From NCBI GenBank assembly GCA_947650365.1, contig OX393551.1, forward strand, positions 89,068,697 through 89,132,696: a DNA stretch of 64,000 nucleotides, read 5' to 3'. The notes beneath the pieces were generated by a model that was not told where the DNA came from, ran no database searches, and saw only the letters and a program-made list of their open reading frames with translations. Both the position numbers and the translations under genes were made by a program. Source of the DNA: Chamaelirium japonicum (taxonomy: Eukaryota > Streptophyta > Magnoliopsida > Liliales > Melanthiaceae). Shown piece by piece: positions 11,934 through 49,189 of this stretch (its first letter is position 1; each line of letters starts with the position of its first letter).

Positions 11934-12094
11934 TGTTAAGATATTGTATCATCGTGTGTATATAGACGTTTACTGCCTATAGAGGCTTTACATGTATTGT
12001 CTATACACTTGGACTATTGTCCCATAATGGAGATCATTCTATTCTCTCCCCAAACCCTGGTTGTCTCTCTCTATCTCCTCTAGGGTTTGTCATA
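11934..12094 (+). mobile_element. 3' LTR of the copia element (about 160 bp)
   Basis: It begins TGTTAAG right after a G13 tract and ends with CTCTAGGGTTTG-CATA, parallel to the end of the LTR at 33629-33799. The 3' edge is approximate and no target duplication was identified. Confidence 0.6.
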
Positions 12095-12179
12095 GCTTCC
12101 TATGGATTTCAAATGAAACATATTAATCAACCAATATGTTTGAGATCTAAGAAAATATTATAATAGTTGATATCCAAAG

Positions 12180-13662
12180 TGTGACATCACCCAGAGTGCT
12201 CCAAACGGCCTACCTTAAAAGGAGGGAACACAAGATACACCATTCACACACACAAGCACCTTGCTAGATCGGATTGGCTTAGAGTAGTGGAGAAAGTGGA
12301 ATTGCATCTATCGAGTTGGAAGGGTAAGCACCTGTCGTTAGGGGGCCGGCTCACTCTAGTTAATTCGGTTCTTTCATCCATTCCCTCCTATTACCTGGCT
12401 TTCTATTGCATTCGTTTCTAGGTGATTAAGAAGATTGACGACATTTGTAGCTCTTTCCTATGGACGGGAGCCGACGGTTCATTAGGATCCTACCATCTAG
12501 CAAAATGGGAGGTGGCTTGTAAATCGTCGATCAAGAAAAGTTTCTCCTTTCTGGAAGGGTATCTGCAAAGTGGGAGAACCATTTAAATATGGCACCAAAT
12601 TGATTCTGGGAGATGGCCGTAATATCAAGTTCTAGACAGACCAGTGAGTGGATGACATCAACCTTGCTACTCTGTTATCAGACCTTTTACGGTCTGGCTA
12701 TGGATCATAATACCACTATTCATTCCTAGTCTGTCGGGACTCCTAGTTCCTCTACTTGTTCAATAAAGTTTAGATGGGTGATCCCGACTTATCTGCAAGA
12801 TCAGGTTCTCGATCTCTATCAAATTTTGAACTCTTTCTCTATCGGCATTGAGAGGACTCTTCCTCTTGGAAATCGAAATCTTCATGTATCTTTTCAGTCA
12901 AATCCTTCTATCGATTTTTTAACACAGGAGGAATCGTCTACCTTATTGCAAAGTATCTATGGAAATCTCCTGCACCCCCTAAGACGAGGTTTTTTATATG
13001 GCTGGCTATTCGGAAAAGGCTTCTCACAAGAGTTAATTTGTGCAGATGGAATAACCTGAATGTTCAAGATTTATCCTGCCCCCTATGCCACTCGCATAGA
13101 GAAGACATAGACCACCTTTTTCTCCACTGCCCCTACTCGAAGAACCTTTGGAGACAGGTTCAGAATCAACGATCACCCGGGTTCCATCCGCTCTCTCTGG
13201 ACCTTGTGGAAAACACATCATATCAAAAGGAAACTCCGAACAGCTTTGGACTTTATCGTCATTGGTTTGTTTTGGAGCATTTGGTGAGAACACAACTCAA
13301 GAGTCTTCTCGAACAAGGAATCTCCCATAGAAGTCGTGTGATCCAGTTTCTAAGCTTTAGTTATTTTTTGGTTTGTAGGTTTCTCCAATAATCGCTTGCA
13401 AGAGATTAACCCTTTTCTATGTAACTTGTAATCTCTTCCTATCTATTAATAATATAGCTTGGGGTATGGCTTAACCCCATTCTCTCCCCCTCGAAGAAGA
13501 ATTCCTCAAAAAAAAAAGAGGCAGAGTGAACCCAGCTCTGATCCCATGTGATGTCACTCGGAGTGCTCCAAAAAGCCAACCTTAGGAGGAGGGGAGCACA
13601 ACATGTATATGGAGGCAAGGATCCACCGCTCCTTAGCCGATGTGGGACTATTCCCGGTGACA
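12180..13662 (-). mobile_element. TRIM-like element split by a LINE
   Basis: Two copies of a short LTR face the same way: 12180-12255 (truncated) and 13547-13662. Both start TGTGAYRTCAC and share GAGTGCTCCAAA. The right copy carries the CCGATGTGGGACTAT box seen in the TRIM at 40720. Immediately left of the right copy, minus-strand TGGGATCAGAGCTGGG (13531-13546) is a primer-binding site for initiator Met-tRNA. The interior is almost wholly replaced by a LINE fragment. Confidence 0.6.
12262..13518 (+). mobile_element. 5'-truncated LINE (L1 type)
   Basis: It begins within the RT C-terminal region (SDWLRVVEKVE, then LSLGGRLTLVNSVLSSIPSYY at 12270-12420) and continues with SSFLWTG. The zf-RVT module lies at 12950-13150, with PPKTRFFIWLAIRKRLLTR and CPLCHSHREDIDHLFLHC. 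It ends in a poly(A) at 13508-13518. Stops and frame changes are frequent. It lies between the two TRIM-like LTRs. Confidence 0.8.
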
Positions 13663-13689
13663 TTCAACATAGGGGAAACAACATCCTCA

Positions 13690-13706
13690 AAAAAAAAAAA
13701 AAAAAG
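13690..13706 (+). repeat. Poly(A) tract
   Basis: About 17 adenines follow CATCCTC, 170 bp after the LINE's own poly(A) at 13508. It may be a second retroposition tail. Confidence 0.6.
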
Positions 13707-13859
13707 GGGAGACAACTACATGGATACATCTATCCAATACATATAGAGAGGCCACTCGATGGAAAATGCTGGAACAATGGAAAGAAATATGTGCAAACTT
13801 ACACTGCACAACAAATGTTTACTAGTTCTGTGAAGAACTAGGATCACATGGATATCTCA

Positions 13860-14280
13860 GAGGTGTTGTTAACTATAGAAGATATAATCGCCTTCAGCCT
13901 TATGGTTTGACTTCATAAATCAGACTTCACCATTGGTTTCTATAAAAGGTCAGGCATTCCTTCTCCGTTTCTGTCTAATTAATTAGTAATCGTCCCCTCT
14001 TCTTCAACCTTTCAACGTATATTGAAGGTGAATACCCTCTTTAGTGTGTGCCTTTGATCAATAAAACAAACTTATCCTTGTTATATAGTGTTAAGACAAT
14101 GGAAGCAAACACCAAGTGGTATCATAGCCTCGTTCAGTTTCTCAGTCAGAGCTTTTTTTGGTGCAAGAGATGGCAATGAATATGTCGAACATGAAGTTCG
14201 AGATAGAGAAGTTTGACGAAAAGATTAATTTTTCCTTTGGCAAATTCATGTCAGGGATGCACAAGGCACTATAGGGTCCG
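13860..14280 (+). mobile_element. 5' LTR and gag start of another copia element, fragment
   Basis: A CTATAAAAGG box lies near 13943. The LTR-like stretch is followed by the primer-binding site TGGTATCATAGC at 14117. A gag ORF starts at 14170 with MAMNMSNMKFEIEKFD and stops after about 34 codons. The LTR left edge is uncertain (TGTTGTTAAC near 13864). The rest of the element appears deleted. Confidence 0.6.
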
Positions 14281-14913
14281 AAGCCAACAAACATAACTAA
14301 TGATGATTGTGTAGTGCAATTCCGAGGCAAAGAGTGACCGGCATGGTAGAATGTCGCACGATGAGATCCAGAGTGCTATTTTGACGACGATCTAATTTGG
14401 GATTCGATCCAAGGTGTGATTCCGTTAGCAATCTAAGGTACAGTGGTCAAGGTATGTGCATCCCGAGCAAGGGGCGATCCTTTCTTTAGTTTACTCGGTT
14501 GTTCTAAGGGGGTATGTGAGAGGGTGATATTTTAATTATGTAATATGTAAACTCGCACAGCGTTATCTCCATTATCAATGTTGCCATTGGTTTTTCCTCC
14601 GTTTTAGGAGACTTTCCACTTATATTTGGTGTTCTTGTGTGTGATTGCATGGTGCTTGAATTTATATGTGCTGGTGTCATCTTGGCATACTCCGACCTCG
14701 ACCATCTTGGTTTGCTTCCGTTGCCGCTAGGCTTATCAGAGGGCAGGGCCAAGGTAGGGTTGGGGATCAAATTGGGCCCGACCCTTTGTTCTAGTAGACG
14801 GGCCTAGTTCGGACCTAGCCCTTTAGGGCCTGAAAATGATAGGCCCTTGCCCAACCCTTTAGGGGTTGGGGCCGATCAAGGGCCAAGTTGATGTCATTAA
14901 GATGGGGATTATC
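14281..14913. other. Non-coding remnant sequence
   Basis: 14281-14520 looks like further internal copia sequence, ending in an AAGGGGGTATGTGAGAG stretch that could be a polypurine tract and LTR start. 14530-14870 holds GGGCCCGACCC-type runs resembling small DNA-transposon termini. No gene is supported. Confidence 0.4.
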
Positions 14914-15721
14914 TGTTGGGAATTCAACCACGAGAGTTCGTGCCGACAAACCCTCTTCCGAGACAGCTTAGAGATAATGAAGAATAATCACAAATCAAAA
15001 AGCAAACCAATCAAACACAAGAGAGAACACAAGGGCTTTAAGTGGAAACCCTTGCTGGAAAAACCACCGTCGAGCAATCGCTCCATAAAGGCTTCACTAT
15101 CAAAGGGTAAGCAAGAACAAAGTACAACCCGACTCCTCTCTTCCTCCTCTAATCAAGATCTACCTCTTCCTTTAGGGTTTAACAAACAACACTCTAGAAA
15201 GCTTCGAGAGAAAACTCACCTCCGATGAAGTTTAGATCCGATCGATCTCCCGTCAATCAATCCCAAGAGTATTCCTCTTCCAACATAGTAGAAAAGATCT
15301 CTTCTTATTCCTTGAGTTTTGCCGTCGTCGTCTCAATCAAGCGTTTTTTTTTCCTCTCACTAACCCTAAAAGCTAAAAGAGAAAATTCCCTTTTATAGGG
15401 TCAAACCCGAGAGACCAAACCCGCAGTCCGTGCAAATTTCGCCCTGGGTGCCCAGGATGGGGCCCATGGCGCCGTCGACCTGGGGCTCCAAATCCTGACT
15501 ACCTGGGGCTGGCGCCTAGGACGCCGAATACTGAGCACCCTGGGTGCCAACCCTAGAGCCCCCCCTGATCCTGGCTCCCGCAAATGACCGGGCACCGCTC
15601 TACCGGCGCCCAGGGCACCGACTGCCTGAAGACGCACCCTGGACGCGTTACTGTGCTGCTCCGTCTTCTCCGAAAATGGGTCAAGTTCCATCGCTTCCAA
15701 CATGGGGATGGAACCTCAACA
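14914..15721 (-). repeat. 3' LTR of copia I (808 bp)
   Basis: Same ends as the right LTR. It is about 74 bp longer because of an insertion or deletion near 15100-15160. GC-rich GGCGCC-type motifs recur at 15440-15610. Confidence 0.9.
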
Positions 15722-15768
15722 ATCTCCCCCTCCATACCCATAGAGAGAGAGGGATGCCACCATGCCAG

Positions 15769-16520
15769 TCATGCCATGCCAACGAGCTCTTGACAGAGCT
15801 CGTGCTTCTCCTTCGTGACTGTCTTTATTAACATATCTGATGGCTTCTTGCTTGTGTGGATCTTCTCAACTTTTAGATCCCCACGCTCGTTCGCCTCTTC
15901 TATCCAGCGATACCACACTTCGATGTTCTTGGTCCGCCCGTGATGAGTTGAGTTCTTGCTCATGGTGCTTTGACTGTTGCAAAACAAAGAAAACATCTCC
16001 TGCTTTAAGTCCAGACCCTGAAATGGTAGCTTAAGCCACATTAGCTCCTTCCCTTCTTCTGATAAGGCGATGTACTCGGCTTTAGTTATTGGCAGAGCTA
16101 TATACTTCTGAAGTTGTGACTTCCAAGACACTGCTCCCCCTGCAAATGTGAAGACGTACCTCGACTCGACCTCTTGTTATCGAGATCATCTGCCATGTCT
16201 GAGTCTGTGAACCCTTCTAACACTAACTCTCCTTCTCCGAAGCACAAGTGTACCTTCGATGTTCCCTTCAGGTACCTCAAAATTCACTTGACAGCTCCCC
16301 AGTGTTCTTTTCCTGGATTTGTCAAGAATTTGCTCACCACACCAACTACGTGAGAGATGTCCGGTCTCGTGCAGACCATCGCATACATCAAGTTCCCCAC
16401 GGCTGATGAATAGGGGATGTTTGACATATCTTTTCTTCCTTCTTCGGTGATCGGCGATATCCTCGTACTCAGCTTGAAGTGACTAGCAAGCAGAGTGCTG
16501 ACTATCTTTGCTTCCTTCAT
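15769..16520 (-). pseudogene. Copia I RNase H
   Basis: Frames in order give MYAMVCTRPDISHVVGVVSK, MRYLKGTSKVHLCFG, FTDSDMADDLDNKRS (catalytic Asp), then ALPITKAEYIALSEEGKE (the usual STTEAEY changed to ITKAEY) and FCNSQSTM-KN with TKNIEVWYRWI. Stops and frame changes separate the pieces. Confidence 0.85.
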
Positions 16521-16526
16521 ACTGAA

Positions 16527-17048
16527 TCAATCCAGTACCATGTCGATGTATGCCTTCTGAGACAACCAAATTCTTCGAGCCTTTCCGTCCTGCTCGATCT
16601 TCATCCCAAGCATTTGTTGTGCCTGTCCCAAATCTTTCATATCAAAGGACTTGAACAAGCTCATCTTCAACTTGTTGATTAAAGCTACCTCTTTACCCAC
16701 AATCAACATGTCGTCGACATACAACAGTAGAATAATGAAGCTGTCCTCTGAGAAGTGCTTGACATACACATAGTGGTCTGCATCGATCCTCGTGTACTCG
16801 TGACTCTCCATGAACGAATCAAATTTCTTATACCATTGCCTCGAGGCCTGCTTGAGCCCGTAGAGGCTCTTCCTTAACCTGCACACCCACTGTTCCTTGC
16901 CTTTATTTTCAAAGCCTTTCGGCTGCGCCATGTATATCTCCTTGTTCAGTTCACCGTGAAGAAAAGTTATCTTCACTTCTAGCTGTTCGATCTCCAGATC
17001 CAATCTGGCAGCTAGTCCCAACATCACCCTAATTGATGTCATCTTCAC
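16527..17048 (-). pseudogene. Copia I reverse transcriptase core
   Basis: A 173-codon open piece contains LEIEQLEVKITFLHGELNKE, YMAQPKGFE, CRLRKSLYGLKQASRQWY, DADHYVYVK and the catalytic LLLYVDDMLIVG, then DMKDLGQAQQMLGMKIEQD. The N-terminal part of RT (17049-17210) is in another frame with stops. It would have copied the element RNA to DNA in the particle. Confidence 0.9.
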
Positions 17049-17213
17049 TACCGGAGGAAATATTTCATTGAAGTCTATACCTTCACGCTACTCAAAGCCT
17101 TTTACTACAAGCTGAGCCTTATACTTCACATTCTTCCCGGAGTTGTCATGCTTGAGTTTGTAAACCTATTTGTTCTTCAGAACTTTCATTCCTCTTGGCA
17201 TCTTCACTAACTC

Positions 17214-18644
17214 TTAAGTGTCATTCTTATGCAAAGAAGTCATCTCTTCTTGCATAGCTCTCATCAATTGAGCTTTATCCTTATGAGTCATGGCCTTCTG
17301 TAGACCTTCTGGCTCCCCCTCATTTGCTAGCAGGACATACTCGTCACTAGGGTACCTTGTAGACACCCCAGATTCCCTTGCAGACCTTCGGACACCTTGA
17401 GGGGAGAGAGGAGGGAGTGCTTCTTCTGCATGCTCAGTACCTCCTGCCTCTGCATTTCCAATTGGTTCAGCTCCATCTAGTCCTTCTTCTTGTGCCTCTC
17501 CCCCACCTTCATGATGTGGTAGTGGGATAGACACAGGAGTAATATTGGGTTCAACATACCTGGTCCGCTTCTTTAGTTCCTCTGCTTTGTTCAGAACTGC
17601 AATCGTCTGATCCTCATAGAAGACAACATCTCTTCTTCTGATGAACCTCCTCTGTTTAGGATCAAACATTATATAGCCAAACTCCTTGTCACCATAGCTT
17701 GTGAAGATGCATGGATTGGCTCTTTCATCTAGCTTCGACCTCTGCTCCTTGGGCACATGGATGAGTGCCTTACACCCAAACACTCTCAGGTGAGTGTAGG
17801 ACACCTCCTTCTTAGTCCAAACATTCTCTGGCACGTCACCTTCCAATGGGGCTGAGGGGGATCGATTAATGAGGTAGTAAGCCGTGTTAGCGGCTTCTCG
17901 CCAAAACACCTTTGGTAGCTTTGTTGTAGCCAATATGCAGAGCACCTTCTCCATGATAGAGCGATTTATCCACTCCGCCACCCTATTTTGCTATAGTGTG
18001 CGAAGAATGGTTTTTTCATGCCGAATACCATGCTTCGTGCAGTACTCTTCAAATTCCTTTGAAGTGTACTTGCCTCTGTTATCACTACAGAGACACTTCA
18101 ACAGCTTCCATGTTTCTCATTCCACCTTCGCATTAAAAGCTTTAAACAATTCATAGACTTGATCTTTGGATCTAAGAAACGAAATCCATACCTTCCTAGA
18201 GGCATCATCGATGAACACGAGAAAGTATTGATTCCCACCATGTGTTTCCACGTCGAGAGGACCACACACGTCGGTGTGTACAAGATCAAGTGGCTCCGTC
18301 TTCCTCGCAGACCCCTTATGGAATGTCGTTCGATGATGCTTCCCGATCAAGCAATCATCACATGAGCTGAGGGATACATCATCTGAGAAAGTCACATTCT
18401 TCTTCTTTGCGAGAAGCTCCAAGCCTTTCTCGCTTATGTGTGCAAGCTGCCAATGCCACATATCAGGTGAGGATCCATGGTCAGCTACAAGTAGTCCGTC
18501 CTTGCACAAATGACTCGTTGTCTTGTATAGGGTGCTGCAGACCTTCCCCTTTGCCACTACCAGCATGCCCCAGGGAAGTTTCCAAGCTTCATCGTCAAAT
18601 TGGATCACATAGCCTTGTCGATCTAGTGCAAGACCAGACATCAA
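17214..18644 (-). pseudogene. Copia I pre-integrase and integrase
   Basis: 18117-18644 has WHWQLAHISEKGLELL, CDDCLIGKHH and LVHTDVCGPLD (first catalytic Asp). 17214-17981 has AEWINRSIMEKVL (usually AERMNRT, with the catalytic Glu), FWREAANTAYYLINRSPS and an acidic linker before RT. The central Asp region (18000-18116) is broken by stops. Confidence 0.85.
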
Positions 18645-18650
18645 GTTCAG

Positions 18651-18953
18651 TCAAAGATCTAGAACATGCCTGACATCCTTCAACACCAACGTGCATCCCA
18701 CGTTGGTTTTGATGCAGACATCACCAACACCTTGGATCTTGGAATAGCTAATGTTCCCCATCTTCACATGGCCGAAGTCACCAGCCTTGTATGTCACAAA
18801 GAGATCCCTCCTCGGTGTAGCTTGATAAGAGGCACCCGTGTCCACCACCCATTCGATCTCACTGTCGGCTGCGTGCAGACACTGCTCCCCATCACATAAG
18901 ATCACTACTCTATCATCGCTCGTAGCGGTGGTAGTAGTCCTTTCCTTCTTCAC
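18651..18953 (-). pseudogene. Copia I protease
   Basis: WVVDTGASYQATPRRDLF carries the aspartic protease D-T-G. KMGNISYSKIQGVGDVCIKT and CTLVLKDVRHVLDL follow, as in copia proteases. The adjoining frame is shifted. Confidence 0.85.
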
Positions 18954-18959
18954 ATCTTT

Positions 18960-19734
18960 GATTTTCCATCGTTCAGATCCTGTTTAAACTTCCGACAGTT
19001 TCTTTTCATATGGCCTACCTTGCCGCAATGGTAGCATGTGAACATCCCCTTGGACTTAGATCTTGAGTGTGATCTCCCACTCTTCTGAGGTCTCCGACTC
19101 TTGCTTCTTCCTCTAGTCTCATGGACAAGAGTATGTGGTTGACTGGTTGATCCGTGTCTGCAGCCTTCCTCCTTATTTCTTCATTGAAGAGGCTACTCGT
19201 CACCAAGCTCATTGATAGCTTTCCATTTTGTGCAGAGTTGCTTACTGACACTACTAATGTCTCCCACGAATCCGATAGAGAACTCAGAAGCAGAAGGGCT
19301 TGAAGTTCATCCTCTAGCACCATTTTCATGACTGCCTTTCTTCATTGAATAGGCTACTCTATCTCATTCAGATGATCAGAGATAGAAGTACCCTCACGGT
19401 ACTTTAGGTTCACAAGCTTATGAATCAAGTAAGCCTTGTTACCGACGTTCTTCCGTTCGTATTGCTCCTGAAGCTTGTCCCACAAGGCCTTCGCCGAAGT
19501 CTCCGTAGGCACGTGATGGACGATGCTGTCATCCAACCACGATCTGATGGTACCGATTGTCTTTCGATTCATAACTGCCCACTGCTCGGCTGTCATGTCC
19601 TTTGGCATGGCTGTGTCATCTTCAATTGACGCATAGAGATCCCTGCAGTATAATATGTCCCCCTTCTTGGGCTTCCAAAGCAACCAGTCGGAGGCATTGA
19701 GACTAATCATCCTTGTATGTTGAATGTTCTCCAT
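18960..19734 (-). pseudogene. Copia I gag with zinc knuckle
   Basis: Starts at MENIQHTRM (19734). It carries WLLWKPKKGDILYCRDLY, an NRKTIGTIRSWLDDS block, a YERKNVGNKAYLIHKLVNL block and LLLLSSLSDSWETLVVSVSN. The end has CYHCGKVGHMKRNC (CX2CX4HX4C, near 18985-19040). A frame change near 19330 splits it. Confidence 0.85.
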
Positions 19735-19820
19735 CTCGATCCGGTCTTAAACTTTGCTCTTCAAAGATAGGTTCTAAGAAGAATATCGTCGAACACCTTG
19801 TGTGCCTTGTTCGGATGTAA

Positions 19821-19836
19821 CCTGGCTCTGATACCA
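19821..19836 (-). other. Primer-binding site of copia I (initiator Met-tRNA)
   Basis: Minus-strand TGGTATCAGAGCCAGG, one base inside the 5' LTR edge. It is the standard copia PBS. Confidence 0.9.
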
Positions 19837-19837
19837 C

Positions 19838-20571
19838 TGTTGGGAATTCGACCACGAGAGTTCGTGCCGACAAACCCCCTTTTGAGACAATTCAGAGATA
19901 ATGAAGAACAATCACAAATCACAAAGCAAACCAATCAAACACAAGAGAGAACATACGGGATTTAAGTGGAAACCCTTGCAAGAAAAACCATTGTCGAGCA
20001 ACCGCTCTGGAAAGGCTTCACTATCAAGATCTACCTCTCCCTTTAGGGTTTGACAAGCAACACCCTAGAAAGCTTCGAGAGAGAACTCACATCCGATGAA
20101 GTTTAGATCCGATCGATCTCCCGTTGATCAATCCCAAGAGTCTTCCTCTTCCAACGTGGTAGAGAATTATCTCTTCTTCTTCCTTGAGTTATGCCGTCAT
20201 CATCTCAATCAAGCGTTTTTTTTTTCCTCTCACTAACCCTAAAAGAGAAAATTCCCTTCTGTAGGGTCAAACCCGAGAGACCAAACCCACAGTCCGTGCA
20301 AATTTCGCCCTAGGTGCCCAGGATGGCGCCCAGGGCCCCGAATCCCAACTGCCTGGGGCTGGCGCCCAGGACGCCGAATACCGAGCACCCTGGGCGCCAA
20401 CCCTAGAGAGGGCCTTGATCCTGGCGCCCTCCAGTGATTGGGCACCGCTCTACTGGCGCCCAGGGTGCCGACTGCCTGAAGACATGCCCTGGGCTCGGTG
20501 TTGTGCTGCTCCGTCATCTCCGAAACTGGGTCAAGCTCCACCACTTCCAACATGGGGATGGAACCTCAACA
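19838..20571 (-). repeat. 5' LTR of copia I (734 bp)
   Basis: Direct repeat of 14914-15721 with the same ends, next to the PBS and flanked outside by TTATC. Confidence 0.9.
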
Positions 20572-20576
20572 TTATC

Positions 20577-21991
20577 AATATGTTTATTTAGCTATTTAGG
20601 TCATTAAGGAAAGGATTAAACCTTTTTTTTCCCTTCCTAAACTGTGGTGTAGCAGTGGCCTTTAGGCTTTTGGTAGTCATTTAAAACACTTCTTTATCGA
20701 GGCTTGACATTGGCAGTACAACTTACAAGTATTATAAGTACTACACATAATATATAATATTTGTAATACTAATATATTCACTTCAATTAACATAGGGCCA
20801 GAATGAGTGACAGCCTAATGACTGATTAGTCCCACTTAACTGCTAATTTATCCACTTAAGAAGTATAGTAATACATATGTATATAGAGGGCAGGGCGAGA
20901 CTATAAGTTTCCCTGGGCCGACCTTAGCCTCATCATGGAGGGCTTATGAAAACTGGGTCTGGTTCAGGCCTCGGGTCCTTGGAGGGTAGGGCTTTGGAGG
21001 GCTGGGCCGGCCAAGTTACCCTCTACAAACAAACGCTGGATTGACTGGCCTAGTTGCTGCAACAATGGCAACATATAGAAGTTCCCTTTGCCTAAATGGT
21101 CTCTTATGATCATCGTGGTACACAAGTCAACCTGTGCATGTCCTCTGCATCCACTTTGCTCTGTTTTGAAACATCTTTAGACCTTAATTCTAGCAACATG
21201 TTCCACTCCATGGACTGCCACAAATATTTAACTCGATCTACGTTCATCATGTTTCTAGTTTGTCCATGATTCATGTACATCCATTGAACTATTTCAAGTC
21301 AGATCCACCAAGTACCAAATCATGGACTTGTCATTCAAAACATATGACGTCTTAAAAGCTTACTACCCCTCGACTCCTATTATTGTCATTCATCATTTAA
21401 TTACTAGCTAGGTGTTCCATTTATCATTGCTCTCGTAGTATCTGTATTAATTTAAGGCCAACAAAACTTAGTTCATGACATATATGTCTGTCCTCATTTC
21501 CCACCAATTTAAATCACCTCTCTTAATTGGTAATTATCATTACAATCACTTGTACGTTTTCTTCTTTCTACATAACTCCTTCTGATGTGCAACTGATCGT
21601 AACGCTTCACCTTTCTTGATCATTTCCAAGCCGGCTGCCATCACATAGTGTTTATATTTTTCTTCCTGATGATCAATCGATCGTGTACAAAGAAGGAGTT
21701 TATTATAAGTTCATACGTTCTTTACAATATCGATCTTCCAGTTCCAGCTTATATATACAGCTAGATTATACAATATTTCTTGCTTGAACTTAATTACTAT
21801 TGGACGTTATTCATTAGACGACTACAATGTTTCTTGCTTGAACTTATTAATGGACGAATTATATTTTAACTAGACAATTGAAAAGCAGAGTCAATTAATG
21901 TGTTGAGTAGTAGCACATAATGGATTCCACTATATATAACAAGCGAGAAACAACCGATGGATGGATCTTTTCATTGCTGCATGGCAGATAT

Positions 21992-22079
<88 letters not shown>

Positions 22080-22168
22080 TTTGATCTCCTTATGAATATT
22101 CAAATGCAAATAAATAATTTATGGAGGCAAATTATAAATAAACTACTATGGAATTTCTTTATATATGC
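20577..22168. other. Intergenic region downstream of the PAE gene
   Basis: AT-rich single-copy-looking DNA between copia I and the PAE stop codon. 20884-21020 has G/C-rich GGGCTGGGCCGG-type sequence like that at 14760-14870, perhaps the other half of a small DNA transposon that copia I entered. The last ~200 bp before 22169 should include the PAE 3' UTR. No coding region is supported. Confidence 0.5.
21985..22077. repeat. (TA)n microsatellite
   Basis: About 45 uninterrupted TA units, starting roughly 90 bp beyond the PAE stop codon, so probably inside its 3' UTR or just past it. Confidence 0.95.
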
Positions 22169-47918
<25,750 letters not shown>

Positions 47919-47972
47919 GGGTTCCCTTCCTTCTCCCCTCTCCTCTAAGAATCGATCCGGACAAAGCCAAGG

Positions 47973-47980
47973 CCTTTATA
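47973..47980 (-). promoter_or_regulatory. TATA box of PAE
   Basis: Minus-strand TATAAAGG in a CTTATAAAGG context, ~57 bp upstream of the start codon, leaving room for a short (~25-30 nt) 5' UTR. A purine-rich AGAGGAGAGGGGAGAAGG stretch lies between. Confidence 0.7.
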
Positions 47981-48499
47981 AGAGATGGACTCAGGTGCAA
48001 GTAAGAGATGGGTATTGAAGGCTTGAGGTTGTGGAACCAATGTGCTCAACTCCTGGTGAAACCGAAATCAGTTCCAGTTGAGAGTCTTGAGACTTGAGAG
48101 GAGTGGACCCTTTTAGATTTTGTTTGTCCTTTTTTTAATAATAAGGAAGGAGTATCATATCAGTGGGAAACGTACGTCTGTGGTTCTGCAGTTTGTTTTC
48201 AGTCAGTGTGTAAATGATTCGTGGTATGTGACGGTTTTGGGGGTGAGATCTGTTTAGCATCTGTTTCAGGGTTTAGCCGGCCGCGCTTTTCATTGAATGA
48301 ACCTAAGCCTGAGCCTAAGCCTGAGCCTGAGCCTTATTAGCATACAGTTACAGTGGACCCTATAAATAAATTTTCAGTTTCCTGTTGAACCTGCAAGAGG
48401 TGGCATTAAAGGTTCCTCTTTTTTGCTTCCCCCTTTCTACAAACCAAATTAACTCCTCTTTTTTTTTTTTCTGAACGTTTTCTCCGGCTATATATTAAA
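47981..48499. other. Upstream region of PAE
   Basis: Presumed promoter. Contains a short tandem repeat of CTAAGCCTGAGC (48301-48335) and a T-rich run at 48460-48470. No gene. Confidence 0.5.
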
Positions 48500-48873
48500 C
48501 TAGTCTCAAACTCGGGCAATGCCCGGGACTAGGGAGAGGCGATGGGGTGGATGTCGGAGGGGTTCGCTTCGAGGAGGATGGGAAGACGATGAGGGCACAA
48601 TCCGCACCCGCACATATGGGTGAACCATGCTCGGCCATGGTCCCCAATGATTTTGTCCTACTATTGATTATTTATGGTTGGTTTGAGACAATCTGATTCA
48701 TCCGTTCCCGTGCAATGTTATTGTGGCCAGTGCGAGGTCAGTAGCAACCGTGCAAGCATGATGCAATATCAAAGGCCGCTGCGATCGTAGCTACCGGCCC
48801 AACATATATTGCTTGCATTATTGGAGCAGAGTCGATCTCCACATGGGGCAAAGGTTTCCATTTTACTATTATA
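48500..48873 (-). mobile_element. Non-autonomous Helitron a
   Basis: Minus-strand 3' end: hairpin (CCCGGGCATTGCCCG) 7-10 bases before a terminal CTAG, followed by T. The right half is a relative of 50163-50517. The 5' end (near 48873) has lost its TC, probably where Helitron b inserted. Confidence 0.6.
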
Positions 48874-49165
48874 CTAGTGTGACCCCCCGGACGAGGCCCG
48901 GGCTTCACTCAGCCTTTCCATGTAAAACACATGCATGCATGACTCACAACAACCGCATGTGAGTCGCTTCCTAGAGAAATCAAATAAAAAACAAATGAAT
49001 TTTTTACGAGCAATAAAATAAATAAATGATACTAATGAATGCAACGTTTAATGAGATCATAATTTATATGCGTTCACACTGAAGGGTAGAGGTTCTATCT
49101 TTCCGAGGATTTTATGGTGTTGCCACTTGTCAATCTCAATGTAAGGTTTTTATTTTAGTATTAGA
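48874..49165 (-). mobile_element. Non-autonomous Helitron b (292 bp)
   Basis: Minus strand begins TCTAATACTAAAATAAAAAC, ends with a hairpin (CCCGGGCCTCGTCCGGG) and CTAG, and is flanked by A and T, the full Helitron end signature. Confidence 0.75.
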
Positions 49166-49189
49166 TACTATTACAACTTTATTTGCATG

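Larger units (their letters stand above)
7600..12094 (+). mobile_element. Ty1/copia element, 5'-truncated, with 3' LTR
   Basis: Gag, integrase, RT and RNase H remnants follow in the copia order (INT before RT), then a G-run polypurine tract (11921-11933) and an LTR beginning TGTTAAG at 11934. No 5' LTR or primer-binding site was found before the gag; the tandem array at 6780-7545 abuts it. Many stops and frameshifts show an old, dead copy. Its LTR end resembles the short LTR at 33629-33799, so the two are probably related families. Confidence 0.8.
14914..20571 (-). mobile_element. Complete but decayed Ty1/copia element (copia I)
   Basis: LTRs at 14914-15721 and 19838-20571 begin and end TGTTG...CAACA. 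The 5-bp target duplication TTATC flanks them at 14909-14913 and 20572-20576. On the minus strand the 5' LTR is followed by TGGTATCAGAGCCAGG (PBS, 19821-19836), and a GGAGGGGGAGAT polypurine tract precedes the 3' LTR. Gag, zinc knuckle, protease, integrase, RT and RNase H follow in Tork/Tnt1-like copia order. All are interrupted by stops or frameshifts, and the LTRs differ by indels, so the copy is not recent. Confidence 0.93.
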
